Assembly (NCBI RefSeq): GCF_000744785.1
Contig: NZ_JQMO01000002.1
Location: 2,170,001 to 2,234,000, forward strand
Direction of reading: 5' to 3'
Source: Kitasatospora azatica KCTC 9699
Lineage (GTDB): Bacteria > Actinomycetota > Actinomycetes > Streptomycetales > Streptomycetaceae
Length of the DNA: 64,000 nt
Part shown: positions 8,256 to 17,560 of the stretch, piece by piece
Layout of the letters: each line of letters begins with the position of its first letter
Numbering within the stretch: position 1 is the first letter of the stretch
The notes under the pieces: generated by a model
What the model saw: the letters and a program-made list of their open reading frames with translations, nothing else
The model's database searches: none
What the model was told of the DNA's origin: nothing
Translations under genes and position numbers: made by a program

Positions 8256-9535
8256 GCGGGACGCTCCGTTCGTAGCAGGACGGCGACCAGCACGGCCGCC
8301 AGCGCCAACGCACCGGCCGCTGCGGCCAACGCGCTGTGCGGACCCCAGGCGGTCCAGGCCGCACCGAAGCCGAGCGAGCAGACGAACCGCGCGGCGGTCT
8401 GCCCGGTCCCCACCAGGGCGAGCCCGGCGCCCCGATGGGCCTCGGGGATCACGTCGGCGGCGGCCGCGGCCAGCACCCCGTCGGTGGCCGCGTAGAAGGT
8501 GCCGTGCAGCGCGAGCACCGCGAACGGCACCCAACCGCCGCCACCCGCGCCGAGCAGCAGCCCGTACCCGGTGAGCAGCGCGCCGTGCCCGGCCAGGAAC
8601 AGCCCGCGCCGGCCCACCTTGTCCGCCAGCAGACCGAAGGGCACCGCGAGCAGCAGGAAGCCGGCCGCCGTGCCGAGCGGCAGCAGCGGGAAGTACTGGG
8701 CGGGCAGGTCCAGCTGACGCTGGATCAGCAGGTAGACGAAGGAGTCGCTGACCGTGGTCAGCCCGAGCAGCACCGCGCAGACGGTCAGCCGGCGCAGCCC
8801 GGCCAGGCGCCACAGGGCCCGGGTCACCGCCGGTCGCCCGCCCGCCGCACCGCCGCTCGACCGCCCCGGCACGAAGAGCAGCAGCACCACCACACCGACC
8901 GCCGCCACGCAGCCGCTCACCGCGAAGACCGCGCGGTACCCGGCCCGGTCGCCACCCACCACCAGCAACTGCCCCTGGGTGGCCCGCAGCAGCACGAAGG
9001 CCAGCAGCGGCCCCAGCAGCGCCCCGGCGGTGTCCATCGCCCGGTGCACCCCGAACGCCCGGCCCCGGTGCTCGGGTTCGCTGGACAGCGAGATCAGCGC
9101 GTCCCGGGGCGCGGTGCGCAGCCCCTTGCCGGTGCGGTCCACCGCGAGCACCGCACCGAGTGCGGCCACCGAACCGGCCACCAGCAGCAGCGGCTTGCAC
9201 AGTGCGGAGAGACCGTAGCCGACCAGCGCCACCGCCTTGTGCCGGCCGCCGCCGCGGTCCGCCACCACGCCGGCGGAGAGCTTCACGAGCGCGCCGACGC
9301 CGTTGTAGATGCCGTCCAGCAGCCCGAAGCCGAGCGGCGAGACGCCGAGGCCGGCCACCAGGTAGAGCGGCAGCACGGCGGTGACCATCTCGGAGGAGAT
9401 GTCGGTGATCAGGCTGACCGTGCCCAGTGCGAGCACGGTCGCCGAGACGGCCCGTACCGCCGACCGCCCCGGGCCGTGGCCCGGGGCGGCTTCGGCGGTC
9501 GCCGTCGCAGAGCTGCGGCGATCCGCGAGGTACAC
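8252..9535 (-). CDS. MFS transporter
   Basis: A 427-residue major facilitator protein with about 12 hydrophobic segments from residue 33 onward. The MFS loop 2-3 signature appears as GVVADRGGGRHKAVALVGY, and a second-half counterpart as GLLADKVGRRGLF. The motif DRTGKGLRTAPRDALIS is found in one branch of MFS permeases of unknown substrate. The start is GTG. The gene ends in a 4-bp overlap with the TolB-like gene, so the two are coupled. Confidence 0.9.
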   Translation of the reverse strand: MYLADRRSSATATAEAAPGHGPGRSAVRAVSATVLALGTVSLITDISSEMVTAVLPLYLVAGLGVSPLGFGLLDGIYNGVGALVKLSAGVVADRGGGRHKAVALVGYGLSALCKPLLLVAGSVAALGAVLAVDRTGKGLRTAPRDALISLSSEPEHRGRAFGVHRAMDTAGALLGPLLAFVLLRATQGQLLVVGGDRAGYRAVFAVSGCVAAVGVVVLLLFVPGRSSGGAAGGRPAVTRALWRLAGLRRLTVCAVLLGLTTVSDSFVYLLIQRQLDLPAQYFPLLPLGTAAGFLLLAVPFGLLADKVGRRGLFLAGHGALLTGYGLLLGAGGGGWVPFAVLALHGTFYAATDGVLAAAAADVIPEAHRGAGLALVGTGQTAARFVCSLGFGAAWTAWGPHSALAAAAGALALAAVLVAVLLRTERPA

Positions 9536-9539
9536 GGTG

Positions 9540-10418
9540 TCAGTTCCAGATGCCGGTGATGTCCGAGGCGCTCGCGGCGTTGCCCGCGTGGCTGGTCAGG
9601 CCGGCCAGGTCCTCCAGGGTGCGCAGCACGCTGTAGTGGTTGTAGGTGGCGGTGGCGGAGCTGCCGGGAGCCACGTGCTGGCCGTAGACCACGGTCGCGA
9701 TGTGGTTGCCGTTGCTGCCGTTGTCCTCGTCGAAGGTGACGACCAGCAGGCTGTTGTGGGTCTGCGCCCAGGTCGCGTAGGCGCCGAGGTTGTTCTTGAT
9801 CCAGGTGTCGCCGGTGCTGACCGAGCAGTCGTGCATGTCGCTGCACAGGTTCGGCACCACGAACGCCTCCTTGGGCAGCGTGGTGTAGTCGGTCGGGAAC
9901 TGCGCGAAGGTGTACGCGCTGTTCAGCGGCACGTTGTTGAAGCCGAACCACGGGTTGTGCTTCTGCGCGTACTTGCCGCTGCTGCAGGTGGTCGAACCCT
10001 GGCTCGGCAGCGACTCGTTGTAGCTGGCCCAGGTCTTGCCGGCGGCCAGCAGCTCGGAGCCCAGGTTGGCGGCGGACAGCGACTGGACGGCGATGCAGCT
10101 GTCGTCGGTGCGGCCCTGGGTGCTGCCGGAGAACAGCGCGTAGTAGTTGGGCTCGCTCGGGTGGGTGATGCCGAAGGAGTTGGTCAGGTTGCCACCCCCG
10201 GCCTTCAGGGTGTTGTTGATGTACGGGGCGCTGGAGCTGCCGATGATCTGCGAGTACGCGTGGTTCTCCATCACCACCACGATCACGTGGTCGGGGGTGG
10301 GCAGGCCGGTCGCGGCCTGGGCGGTGGCGCCGCCCGACAGCCACAGGGCGGCGGAGCCGGCGACGAGGCCGAGCGCGGCGGCGGCCGCGGTCAGGGCGCG
10401 ACGGGGCAGGGTGGGCAT
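9540..10418 (-). CDS. Secreted phosphoesterase (acid phosphatase / phospholipase C-like family)
   Basis: A 292-residue exported enzyme of the phosphoesterase family. The ATG at 10418 is preceded by GGAGG. A Sec/Tat-like leader (PRRALTAAAAALGLVAG, residues ~5-36) ends near AQAATG. Family motifs are VIVVVMENHAYSQI, the THPSEPNYYALFSG block with catalytic residues, and VVTFDEDNGS near the end. It could hydrolyse phosphomonoesters outside the cell, but substrate is not visible. It ends only 4 bp from the MFS start, on the same strand. Confidence 0.85.
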   Translation of the reverse strand: MPTLPRRALTAAAAALGLVAGSAALWLSGGATAQAATGLPTPDHVIVVVMENHAYSQIIGSSSAPYINNTLKAGGGNLTNSFGITHPSEPNYYALFSGSTQGRTDDSCIAVQSLSAANLGSELLAAGKTWASYNESLPSQGSTTCSSGKYAQKHNPWFGFNNVPLNSAYTFAQFPTDYTTLPKEAFVVPNLCSDMHDCSVSTGDTWIKNNLGAYATWAQTHNSLLVVTFDEDNGSNGNHIATVVYGQHVAPGSSATATYNHYSVLRTLEDLAGLTSHAGNAASASDITGIWN

Positions 10419-10574
10419 GGCGGGTCCTCCGTACGGGGTTTGGGGGATCGGGCCGAGCGCGGCAAGCGTAGGAGTGACGGGGTGACGCGGACAGCACACC
10501 GAAAGTGAAGAAGCGAGGAACGGCACACCACTGCGGATTGACTCCCGATCACGCACCGTGATGGGATTTCGCGG

Positions 10575-11984
10575 GTGAACAGCGAGAACGCGGCCGGCGT
10601 GGTGGTCGGAGTCGGCGCGAGTGCCGGAGTGCCCGAGCAGGAGGTGCTCGGGCTGATCGGCGAGGTGCTGGCCGAGGCGGCGCTGCCCGCGACGGCGGTG
10701 CGGCTGCTGGCCACCGTGCAGGCCCGGGCCGCCGAGCCCGGACTGCTCGGCGCGGCCCGGGCCTTCGGAGTACCGCTGGTCGGACACCCGGCCGACCGGC
10801 TGGCCGCCGTCCGGGTGCCGACCCCCTCCCCCGAGGTGCTGGCGGTCACCGGGACCCCGAGTGTGGCGGAGGCGGCGGCCTTGCTGGCGGGCGGCGAACT
10901 GCTGGTCGCGAAGCGGAAGTCGGCCCGGTCGACGGTGGCCGTCGCGACGCTGCCGACGCCCGACCTGCGACACCACGGCGACGCCGAGGTCCGCACACCG
11001 GGCCTGGTGGACCTGGCGGTGAACGTGCGCTCCGGCACCCCGCCGGGCTGGCTGCGCGAGGCGCTGGCGGACTCGCTCGGCGAGTTGGCCGCCTACCCCG
11101 AGCAGTCGGCGGCCCGGGCCGCCGTCGCCGCCCGGCACGGCCGTCCGGTGGACGAGGTACTGCTCACCTCGGGTGCGGCCGAGGCCTTCGTGCTGCTGGC
11201 CCGCACCCTGCGACCGCGCCACGCCGTGGTGGTGCACCCGCAGTTCACCGAACCGGAGGCGGCGCTGCGCGATGCCGGAGTCACCGTGCACCGGGTGCTG
11301 CTCTCGCCGGCCGAGGGCTTCCGGCTGACCGCCGGGGCGGTGCCCGAGCAGGCCGACCTGGTGGTGATCGGCAACCCGACCAACCCGACCTCGGTCCTGC
11401 ACCCCGCCGATGCGCTGCTCGCGCTGGCCCGCCCGGGGCGCACCCTGGTGGTGGACGAGGCCTTCATGGACACCGTCCCCGGCGAGACCGAGTCGCTCGC
11501 GGGGCTGCGCCGACTCCCGGGGCAGGTGGTGGTGTTGCGCAGTCTGACCAAGACCTGGGGGCTGGCGGGGCTGCGGATCGGATACGTGCTCGGGCCGGCC
11601 GGGCTGATCGCCGAGCTGGGCCGGGCGCAGCCGCTCTGGCCGGTCTCCACCCCCGCCCTGGTGGCGGCCGAACTCTGCAGCGGGCCACCGGCCCTGGCCG
11701 AGGCCGAGGCGGCGGCCGGGCAACTCGCGGAGCACCGCGCGTATCTGCTGGAGCAGCTGACGCGGTTCCCGGCGATCCGGGTGCACGGCGCCCCGCAGGC
11801 TTCCTTCCTGCTGATCGAACTCCCGGGCGCGGCCGAGATCCGCACCCGGCTGCGCACGGCCGGCTACGCGGTGCGGCGCGGGGACACGTTCCCGGGGTTG
11901 GGGACCGACTGGCTACGGCTGGCGGTGCGCGATCCGCACACCACGGACGGGTTCATCGCGGCACTGGGCGAGCTGCTCAGCTGA
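10575..11984 (+). CDS. cobC: CobE/CbiG-C domain fused to CobC-like PLP aminotransferase (Rv2231c type)
   Basis: A 469-residue two-domain protein. Residues ~7-115 resemble the CbiG C-terminal/CobE domain of corrin ring biosynthesis. Residues ~135-465 are a fold-type I PLP enzyme with VVIGNPTNPTS, VVDEAFMD and the PLP-binding lysine in SLTKTWGLAG (Lys326). CobC-like enzymes supply the (R)-1-amino-2-propanol arm, for example by threonine-phosphate decarboxylation. This fusion architecture is known in actinobacteria (Rv2231c family). It lies 4.7 kb from the main cob operon. The start is GTG; it overlaps the convergent MOSC gene by 8 bp. Confidence 0.88.
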   Translation: MNSENAAGVVVGVGASAGVPEQEVLGLIGEVLAEAALPATAVRLLATVQARAAEPGLLGAARAFGVPLVGHPADRLAAVRVPTPSPEVLAVTGTPSVAEAAALLAGGELLVAKRKSARSTVAVATLPTPDLRHHGDAEVRTPGLVDLAVNVRSGTPPGWLREALADSLGELAAYPEQSAARAAVAARHGRPVDEVLLTSGAAEAFVLLARTLRPRHAVVVHPQFTEPEAALRDAGVTVHRVLLSPAEGFRLTAGAVPEQADLVVIGNPTNPTSVLHPADALLALARPGRTLVVDEAFMDTVPGETESLAGLRRLPGQVVVLRSLTKTWGLAGLRIGYVLGPAGLIAELGRAQPLWPVSTPALVAAELCSGPPALAEAEAAAGQLAEHRAYLLEQLTRFPAIRVHGAPQASFLLIELPGAAEIRTRLRTAGYAVRRGDTFPGLGTDWLRLAVRDPHTTDGFIAALGELLS

Positions 11985-12741
11985 CCAGGCACACCTGATC
12001 GCCCTCGGCCACCCGGCCGGGGGCGAGGATCTGGGCGTAGACCCCGGCGCACGGGAACTCGGCCATGCCGGGCAGCGGGACCAGGCGGTTGTCGCGGGCC
12101 GGGATGCGCAGCGCCTCGGGGTGCGCGGGCAGCGCTCCGTGCGGCAGGGTGGGGATCGCGCAGCGCGGGGTGGGCGCCACGACCTGCAGCCTGAGTTCCT
12201 GACCTATCGTCAGCTCCCGTCCCACCCAGGCGTTCTCGACGAAGCCCTGGCCCGGCACCTCGACCACCACATTGGGCCGGTAGCGGGCCGCCTCGGCGCC
12301 GACCCGGGCCAGCGTCGCGGTGCTGACCAGGTGCAGCGGGGCGAAGTCGAAGAAGGTCCCGGCCCGCAGCCGGCTGACGTCGTGGGCGACTTCGGCCTCG
12401 GGGCCGGCGCTGAGCACCTCCTCCGGCCTGGCCCGGTCCAGGGTGGCGTCCGCGGGCGGCTGGTCGGTGAGCAGCACCGTGCGGCCGAGCAGGTCCGACA
12501 GTTCGTCGGCGACCGCGCCGACCCGGGCCGAACGCAGCGCCCGGGCCGCCCGATCGGTCAGCAACTCCCGCCAGAGCCTGGGCTGTTTGGCGCTGGCCAC
12601 CTTGCCGGTGGCCAGGTCCAGCAGGGCCAGGCGCCGGTCCCCGTCCAGCCCGCGCTCGGTCACCGTCGCTGCCCGGACCGTCTCGCCCAGCATCGACTTG
12701 ACCGGATACCGCCGCAGTTCACGCACCGCCCCCACGATCAT
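11977..12741 (-). CDS. MOSC domain-containing protein
   Basis: A 254-residue protein with an N-terminal MOSC beta-barrel (IVGAVRELRRYPVKSMLGE and RGLDGDRRLALLD) and a C-terminal MOSC domain containing RYRPNVVVEV, WVGRELTIGQ and RCAIPTL. MOSC domains bind sulfur carriers or molybdenum cofactor and occur in mARC-like reductases. The final segment AGVYAQILAPGRVAEGDQV is typical. The cysteine in RCAIP is the usual candidate for metal binding. Partner and substrate are not evident. Confidence 0.9.
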   Translation of the reverse strand: MIVGAVRELRRYPVKSMLGETVRAATVTERGLDGDRRLALLDLATGKVASAKQPRLWRELLTDRAARALRSARVGAVADELSDLLGRTVLLTDQPPADATLDRARPEEVLSAGPEAEVAHDVSRLRAGTFFDFAPLHLVSTATLARVGAEAARYRPNVVVEVPGQGFVENAWVGRELTIGQELRLQVVAPTPRCAIPTLPHGALPAHPEALRIPARDNRLVPLPGMAEFPCAGVYAQILAPGRVAEGDQVCLVS

Positions 12742-12750
12742 GCGGGCAGC

Positions 12751-13746
12751 TTAACCGGCGGCGGCCAGCAGTGAGTCGGCCAGCTGGGTGCGCTGGTAGA
12801 GCACCGAGCGGCCGAGGCGCTGCGAGGAGACGATACCGGCGGCCCGCAGTGCGGTGAGGTGTTGCGAGATGCCGCCGGCCGACATGCCGGTGCGGTGCGA
12901 GAGTTCCGTGGTGGAGGCGGGTGCGGCGAGTTCGGCGAGCAGCAGGGCGCGGGAGCGGCCGAGCACGGCGGCCACCGCCTCCGGCACCTCGGCGGTGGCC
13001 TGCTCCCAGAGCACCCCGACGCCGCGGCTCGGGTAGCAGAGCTGGACCACCTCGGCCGGCCGGTTGACCATCAGTACCTTGGCCGGGCCGACGAAGGCCG
13101 AGGGGACCAGCAGCAGCCCGCGTCCGGAGAGTTCACGTGAGCCGGCGGCGCAGGTGTAGTGCCGCAGGGTCAGCGTCTCGCTGCACCACTCGACACCGGG
13201 GTGCAGCCCGCGCAGCACGGCGGCCGGCCCCTCGGTGGCGAACCGGCGGGACTGGTGCAGCAACTCGCCCTCCAGCACCGCGCGCAGCCGCGGCCAGTGC
13301 GGGGCGAGCGCCACCTCCCAGTAGCCGCGCAGTTCGGCGAGCAGGTGCGGCAGCACGGCCGCCGGGTCCTGGTGGAAGGCGTGCACCGCCGGTGACCAGT
13401 GTTCGAGCCGCTCGAGGTCGGCGCGGATCTGCTCCGGCGTGCTGCGGGCCAGCACGGCGAGTTCGGCGTCCAGCGCCCGGTCGGCGCGCGGGCTGGGAGT
13501 GGTGGACGCGGGCGGCGGGTTGAGGAAGTCGGGCAGGTATCCCCGCTCGGGGATCAGGTCGGCGAGCAGCCCGGTGCCGAGGCCGGCGGCCGCCAGCCGG
13601 GGCCGGGCCCGGTCCGCCCAGCGGCGGTGCAGCGGGCGGGCGGTGGCGGAGGTCAGCAGCCGACGGCTGGTCACCACCTCCCACAGCGGCGAGTAGGCGA
13701 GCCTGGTCACGGCCAGGTCGCGAGCCGTGAAGGCCAGTTCCAGCAC
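12751..13746 (-). CDS. DUF5937/ArsR-type winged-helix transcriptional regulator
   Basis: A 331-residue regulator. The N-terminal ~240 residues form a DUF5937-like sensor domain (starting LELAFTARDLAVTRLAYSPLWEV). The C-terminal winged helix is ArsR-like, with STTELSHRTGMSAGGISQHLTALRAAGIV near residues 275-305. It is divergent from an MFS pump, with only 71 bp between the start codons, so it most likely controls that pump and itself. Confidence 0.85.
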   Translation of the reverse strand: MLELAFTARDLAVTRLAYSPLWEVVTSRRLLTSATARPLHRRWADRARPRLAAAGLGTGLLADLIPERGYLPDFLNPPPASTTPSPRADRALDAELAVLARSTPEQIRADLERLEHWSPAVHAFHQDPAAVLPHLLAELRGYWEVALAPHWPRLRAVLEGELLHQSRRFATEGPAAVLRGLHPGVEWCSETLTLRHYTCAAGSRELSGRGLLLVPSAFVGPAKVLMVNRPAEVVQLCYPSRGVGVLWEQATAEVPEAVAAVLGRSRALLLAELAAPASTTELSHRTGMSAGGISQHLTALRAAGIVSSQRLGRSVLYQRTQLADSLLAAAG

Positions 13747-13817
13747 GGTGTCCCCCCGTGGATTCGGCTGAGCCCGAATGAATGGTGCAACCGTAGCGGT
13801 CGCCGCAGGATTCCGGC

Positions 13818-15062
13818 ATGACCTCGCAGCTCATCGCCCCCGCCTGCCCGCCCGAACCGGTTTCCACCCCTGCCGCCCCGTCCTACCTGCGGGCCCGCTT
13901 CGGCGGCTTCGGCGCCCCGTTCTGGGTGGTGATCGGCGGCACCGCGGTCAACCGGATCGGCACCATGGTGCTGCCGTTCCTGGTCTTCTTCCTCGGTTTC
14001 CGGCACGTGCCGACCGACCGGATCCCGTTCGTGCTGGGCGCGCTGGGCGCGGGCGGGCTGGTCGGCCCGGTGCTCGGCGGACTGCTGACCGACCGGTTCG
14101 GCAGCCGGCCCGCCATGATCACCGGCATGCTGGCCACCGCCGGCGCGCAGGGCCTGCTCTTCGTCGCGCCGAACCTGGCCACCCTGGTCCTGGCGGCGGG
14201 CACGCTGGGCGCGGCGGGCAGCCTGCACATGCCGGGCGCCGGCGCGGTGGTGGCGGGCGCGGCCGGCGGCACCCGGCGGCGGATCGCCTTCGGGCTCTTC
14301 CACTGGTCGATCAACGTCGGCACGGCGGTCGCGGGCGCGGTCGGCGGCTTCCTGGCCGAGCACGGCTACGGGCTGCTGTTCGCGCTGGACGCGGCGACCT
14401 GCCTGGCGTACGCGGCCCTGGTCGCCGCCCGGCTGCCGCGCTCGGCGGGCCGGGCCGAGGGTGCCCGGCAGGCCCGCGGCGGCTACCGGACGGTGCTGCG
14501 CGACCGGCTGATGCTCAGTCTGCTGCTGCCGGTGGTGCTGGCCGAGGCGACCTACGCGCAGACCGAGTTCGCGCTGCCGCTGGCGATCCGCGACCACGGG
14601 CTGCCGGCCACCGTCTTCGGGTTGGCCGCGGTGGTCAACGCGGTGCTGGTGGTGGCCCTGCAGCCGTTCGCCGCGGCGGTGCTGAGCCGCTTCGACCGGG
14701 CCGGGCTCTGGGCCCTGGGCAGCACGCTGGTCACCCTCGGGGTGGCGCTGACCGGGACCGCGGACAGCGCCTGGGGCTTCGTGCTGACCGTGCTGGTCTG
14801 GAGCCTCGGCGAGGTCTGCGTGAGCGGGCTCTACTCCTCGCTGGTGGCCGACCTGGCGCCGGCCGGGGCGCAGGGCCGCTACCAGGGGCTGTCGGGCTGG
14901 GCGCGCGGGGCGGCCCGGTTCGGTGCGCTGCTGCTCGGCTCGGCCGCCTACGCGGGGCTCGGCGCGGCCTCGCTCTGGTGGGGCTGCCTGCTGCTCGGCC
15001 TGACCGGCGCGGCGACCACCCTGCTGCTGGCCCGCAAGATCCAGGCCCGCACCGGAGCCTGA
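13818..15062 (+). CDS. MFS transporter (efflux-type)
   Basis: A 414-residue MFS permease with about 12 hydrophobic segments. Motif A appears as GGLLTDRFGSRPAM after the second segment, and a LLPVVLAEATYAQTEF segment begins the second half. It is divergent from an ArsR-type regulator, an arrangement typical of drug or antibiotic exporters, though the substrate is unknown. The ATG is the only start that leaves room for the shared promoter. Confidence 0.88.
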   Translation: MTSQLIAPACPPEPVSTPAAPSYLRARFGGFGAPFWVVIGGTAVNRIGTMVLPFLVFFLGFRHVPTDRIPFVLGALGAGGLVGPVLGGLLTDRFGSRPAMITGMLATAGAQGLLFVAPNLATLVLAAGTLGAAGSLHMPGAGAVVAGAAGGTRRRIAFGLFHWSINVGTAVAGAVGGFLAEHGYGLLFALDAATCLAYAALVAARLPRSAGRAEGARQARGGYRTVLRDRLMLSLLLPVVLAEATYAQTEFALPLAIRDHGLPATVFGLAAVVNAVLVVALQPFAAAVLSRFDRAGLWALGSTLVTLGVALTGTADSAWGFVLTVLVWSLGEVCVSGLYSSLVADLAPAGAQGRYQGLSGWARGAARFGALLLGSAAYAGLGAASLWWGCLLLGLTGAATTLLLARKIQARTGA

Positions 15063-15083
15063 ACCGTGACACCGGTGACGCGC

Positions 15084-15121
15084 CGCTGCCCGCCCACCCC
15101 TTGCGGGATGGGCGGGCAGCG
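15084..15121. terminator. Bidirectional terminator hairpin
   Basis: Perfect 13-bp arms (CGCTGCCCGCCCA at 15084-15096 and its complement at 15109-15121) with a 12-base loop lie between the convergent MFS gene and glnII. Confidence 0.8.
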
Positions 15122-15138
15122 TCAGAACTGGCGGCGGA

Positions 15139-16161
15139 TCAGACCTGGCCGACCTTCTCCAGCGCGGTGCAGCAGGTGTTGACCAGCAGGCGGGTCACCA
15201 CGTACGGGTCGACGTTGGCGTTCGGGCGACGGTCCTCGATGTAGCCCTTCTGCTCCACCTCGACCTGCCACGGGATGCGCACCGAGGCGCCACGGTCGGA
15301 GACGCCGTAGGAGTAGACGTTCCACGGGGCGGTCTCGTGCTTGCCGGTGAGGCGGGACTGGATGTCGTCGCCGTACTGGTTGACGTGCTCGAACACCTTC
15401 TCCTGGCTCTCGCCGAGCGACTCGCAGGCGGTGATGATGGCCTCGTAGCCCTCACGCATGGCCTTGGTGGAGAAGTTGGTGTGGGCGCCCGCGCCGTTCC
15501 AGTCACCGCGCGCCGGCTTGGCGTCCAGGGTGGCGTCGATGCCGAACTCCTCGGCGGTGCGGTAGAGCAGGTAGCGGCCGACCCACAGGTCGTCGGAGAC
15601 CTGCAGCGGGTCCACCGGGCCGATCTGGAACTCCCACTGGCCGGGCATGACCTCGGCGTTGATGCCGCAGATGGCCAGGCCGGCCGCGATGCAGCGGTCC
15701 AGGTGCAGCTCGACGATCTCGCGGCCGAAGACCTCCTCGGCGCCGACGCCGCAGTAGTAGCCGCCCTGCGGGGCCGGGTAGCCGCCCTCGGGGAAGCCGA
15801 GCGGGCGGGAGCCCTTGAAGAAGGTGTACTCCTGCTCGATGCCGAAGATCGGCTCCTGCGCGGCGAACTGCTCGGCGATCGGACGCAGCAGCGCGCGGGT
15901 GTTGGACGGGTGCGCGGAGCCGTCGATCTCGTTGACCTCGCAGAGCACGAGGATGTTGTCGCCGCCGCGGATCGGGTCCGGGTAGGTGCGAACCGGCTCG
16001 AGGACGCGGTCCGAGGCGTGGCCCTCAGCCTGGTTGGTCGAGGATCCGTCGAAGCCCCAGGTCGGAATCTTGTCCGCGTTCGGCAGCACCCGGGTCTTCG
16101 AGCGGAGCTTGGCGGTCGGCTGGGTGCCGTCGATCCAGATGTACTCGGCCTTGATTGCCAC
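15139..16161 (-). CDS. glnII: Glutamine synthetase II, eukaryotic type (GlnII)
   Basis: A 340-residue glutamine synthetase that makes glutamine from glutamate, ammonia and ATP. The eukaryotic-type signatures are WGFDGSSTNQAEG, GIEQEYTFF, GINAEVMPGQWEFQIG and GDWNGAGAHTNFSTK. The start chosen is GTG at 16161, giving VAIKAEYIWIDG, because homologues begin there and a GAGG-like ribosome site precedes it. The open frame runs further upstream but that part contains the GlnR operator. Length is normal for GlnII. Expression is likely controlled by nitrogen through GlnR. Confidence 0.97.
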   Translation of the reverse strand: MAIKAEYIWIDGTQPTAKLRSKTRVLPNADKIPTWGFDGSSTNQAEGHASDRVLEPVRTYPDPIRGGDNILVLCEVNEIDGSAHPSNTRALLRPIAEQFAAQEPIFGIEQEYTFFKGSRPLGFPEGGYPAPQGGYYCGVGAEEVFGREIVELHLDRCIAAGLAICGINAEVMPGQWEFQIGPVDPLQVSDDLWVGRYLLYRTAEEFGIDATLDAKPARGDWNGAGAHTNFSTKAMREGYEAIITACESLGESQEKVFEHVNQYGDDIQSRLTGKHETAPWNVYSYGVSDRGASVRIPWQVEVEQKGYIEDRRPNANVDPYVVTRLLVNTCCTALEKVGQV

Positions 16162-16215
16162 GGGGATACCTCGCGAACTTGAGTGGTGGGTGCCCGCGTA
16201 GCGTCGCAAGCCGCC

Positions 16216-16253
16216 GTTTCCCGGTTGTTCCCCGTATGTAACCAGCATGTGAA
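16216..16253 (-). promoter_or_regulatory. GlnR-type operator upstream of glnII
   Basis: On the minus strand four 5-bp boxes follow each other with exact 6-bp gaps: TTCAC, GTTAC, GGAAC and GAAAC. This 11-bp phasing is the GlnR a/b-site arrangement known from streptomycete nitrogen genes. The array ends 55 bp upstream of the glnII GTG. Confidence 0.82.
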
Positions 16254-16308
16254 CCGACTGTCCGCGCTGACACCCTCACTCTGCGAGAGTGCAGGCGGAC
16301 ATGACAGG

Positions 16309-17295
16309 TCAGTCCCGGCGGCGCCGTCGCCCGAGGGTGACGGCCACGCCACCCGCGACCAGCAGGGCAGCACCGGCGGCGGCCACCGGGAGGGTGCCGC
16401 TGCTGCCGGTGGAGGCGAGCTCGGCACCGGGGACGGCGTGTTTCGTGGGGGTGACGGAAGGGGCGCCGGAGGAAGTCGCGACGGCGGAGGCATCGGCGAC
16501 CTGGGCGGCGGTGCTGGGCTGCGCGCTCCCCTGCGCCGGCGCTCCGGACGGCGCGGCGCTCGGCGTGGCCGCCCCGGACGGGCCCCCGGTCGGCTTCTCG
16601 CAGCTCACCGAGGCGACCGTGATGGTCCCGTCCACCTTGGCCACATTGAGGTTCAGCGGGTTGACCGCCACCTTCACCACCAGCGCCGAGGCGGCCGCGG
16701 TGGTGGAGGTGGTGGTGCGCTGGGAGAACTCCATGTCCACGCTGCCGATCCCGGGCACCGCCACATGGGTCGGCCCGTACACGCTCAGGGTGACCGGCTT
16801 GCCGAGCACGGTGAGCCGGGCGGGCGAGGTCACCTTGGCGGTCGGCGGCCCGTCCACCGGGCAGTCGGCCTCGCTGCTGAGCGCCTCCAGGCCGAGCAAC
16901 GCGGTCAGCGGCAGGCCGGGGGCGTGCACGTCGGCGTTGGCCAGCGTGACCGAGGCCTTGGCGCCCTGCGCGTCGACGTGGGTGTCCGAGCGGCCGATGT
17001 CCGCCTTGACCAGGGTCACCGGATCGGGTTGGGCCACGCCGGCCACCGTCGCCGTCAGCATGGAGCCGTGCAGCTCGGCCGGGGAGTGGACCTTGTTCAG
17101 GGACAGCTCCACGGGCACGTCCACCGCGTTGTTCAGCAGGCTGACGTGCAGGTCGAGTTCGGCGGTGACGGCGCTGGCGCTGCCGGTGTTGCCGGTGCTG
17201 CCGGCCGGGGCGGCGGCGGCCGGGGTGACCGGCAGGGCGACCGGCAGGGCGGCCAGCGCGGTCGCGGCGAGCAGGGCGGCGGTACGAGACGACAA
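16309..17295 (-). CDS. LAxTG-anchored cell wall protein (SCO1860-like)
   Basis: A 328-residue exported wall protein. The signal peptide (residues 1-28) ends at PAAAAPAG. A beta-rich body of two similar ~100-residue halves carries conserved cysteines. A proline/alanine/serine-rich spacer leads to the sortase signal LASTG at 293-297, a hydrophobic helix and a final RRRRRD tail. It fits the SCO1860-type LAETG-anchored family, whose S. coelicolor member also lies near cobalamin genes. Class E sortases recognise LAxTG. Its function in the wall is unknown. Confidence 0.85.
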   Translation of the reverse strand: MSSRTAALLAATALAALPVALPVTPAAAAPAGSTGNTGSASAVTAELDLHVSLLNNAVDVPVELSLNKVHSPAELHGSMLTATVAGVAQPDPVTLVKADIGRSDTHVDAQGAKASVTLANADVHAPGLPLTALLGLEALSSEADCPVDGPPTAKVTSPARLTVLGKPVTLSVYGPTHVAVPGIGSVDMEFSQRTTTSTTAAASALVVKVAVNPLNLNVAKVDGTITVASVSCEKPTGGPSGAATPSAAPSGAPAQGSAQPSTAAQVADASAVATSSGAPSVTPTKHAVPGAELASTGSSGTLPVAAAGAALLVAGGVAVTLGRRRRRD

Positions 17296-17560
17296 GATGA
17301 CGCTCCCATAGGTGTGATGAGAGCGTCATCCTCTGCTCGGATCATCCAACCCAGGGGCAACTCCCGGTCGCCGTTCACCCGTTGGAATGAAACAACCTCA
17401 AGTGAGCCGCCAATCGACCGGAGTGGGCCACTACGGGCCGCCGGCTCGCCGGTTCACTCACTGACGATCCATCAAAGCCACTGTGAACGACTGCAGTAAT
17501 TGCATTAATCTGAGCTAACGCGCTCGATGCTGAGACGCAGGGGAAGCAGGGGGTGGACAG

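Noticed and set aside
10419..10574. Cobalamin riboswitch upstream of the CobE-CobC gene
   Set aside because: The 156-bp gap is short and I could not see the conserved B12-box pattern.
15139..16248. Longer start for glnII at 16248
   Set aside because: The extra residues are encoded by the GlnR operator region and do not match GlnII N-termini; the GTG at 16161 does.
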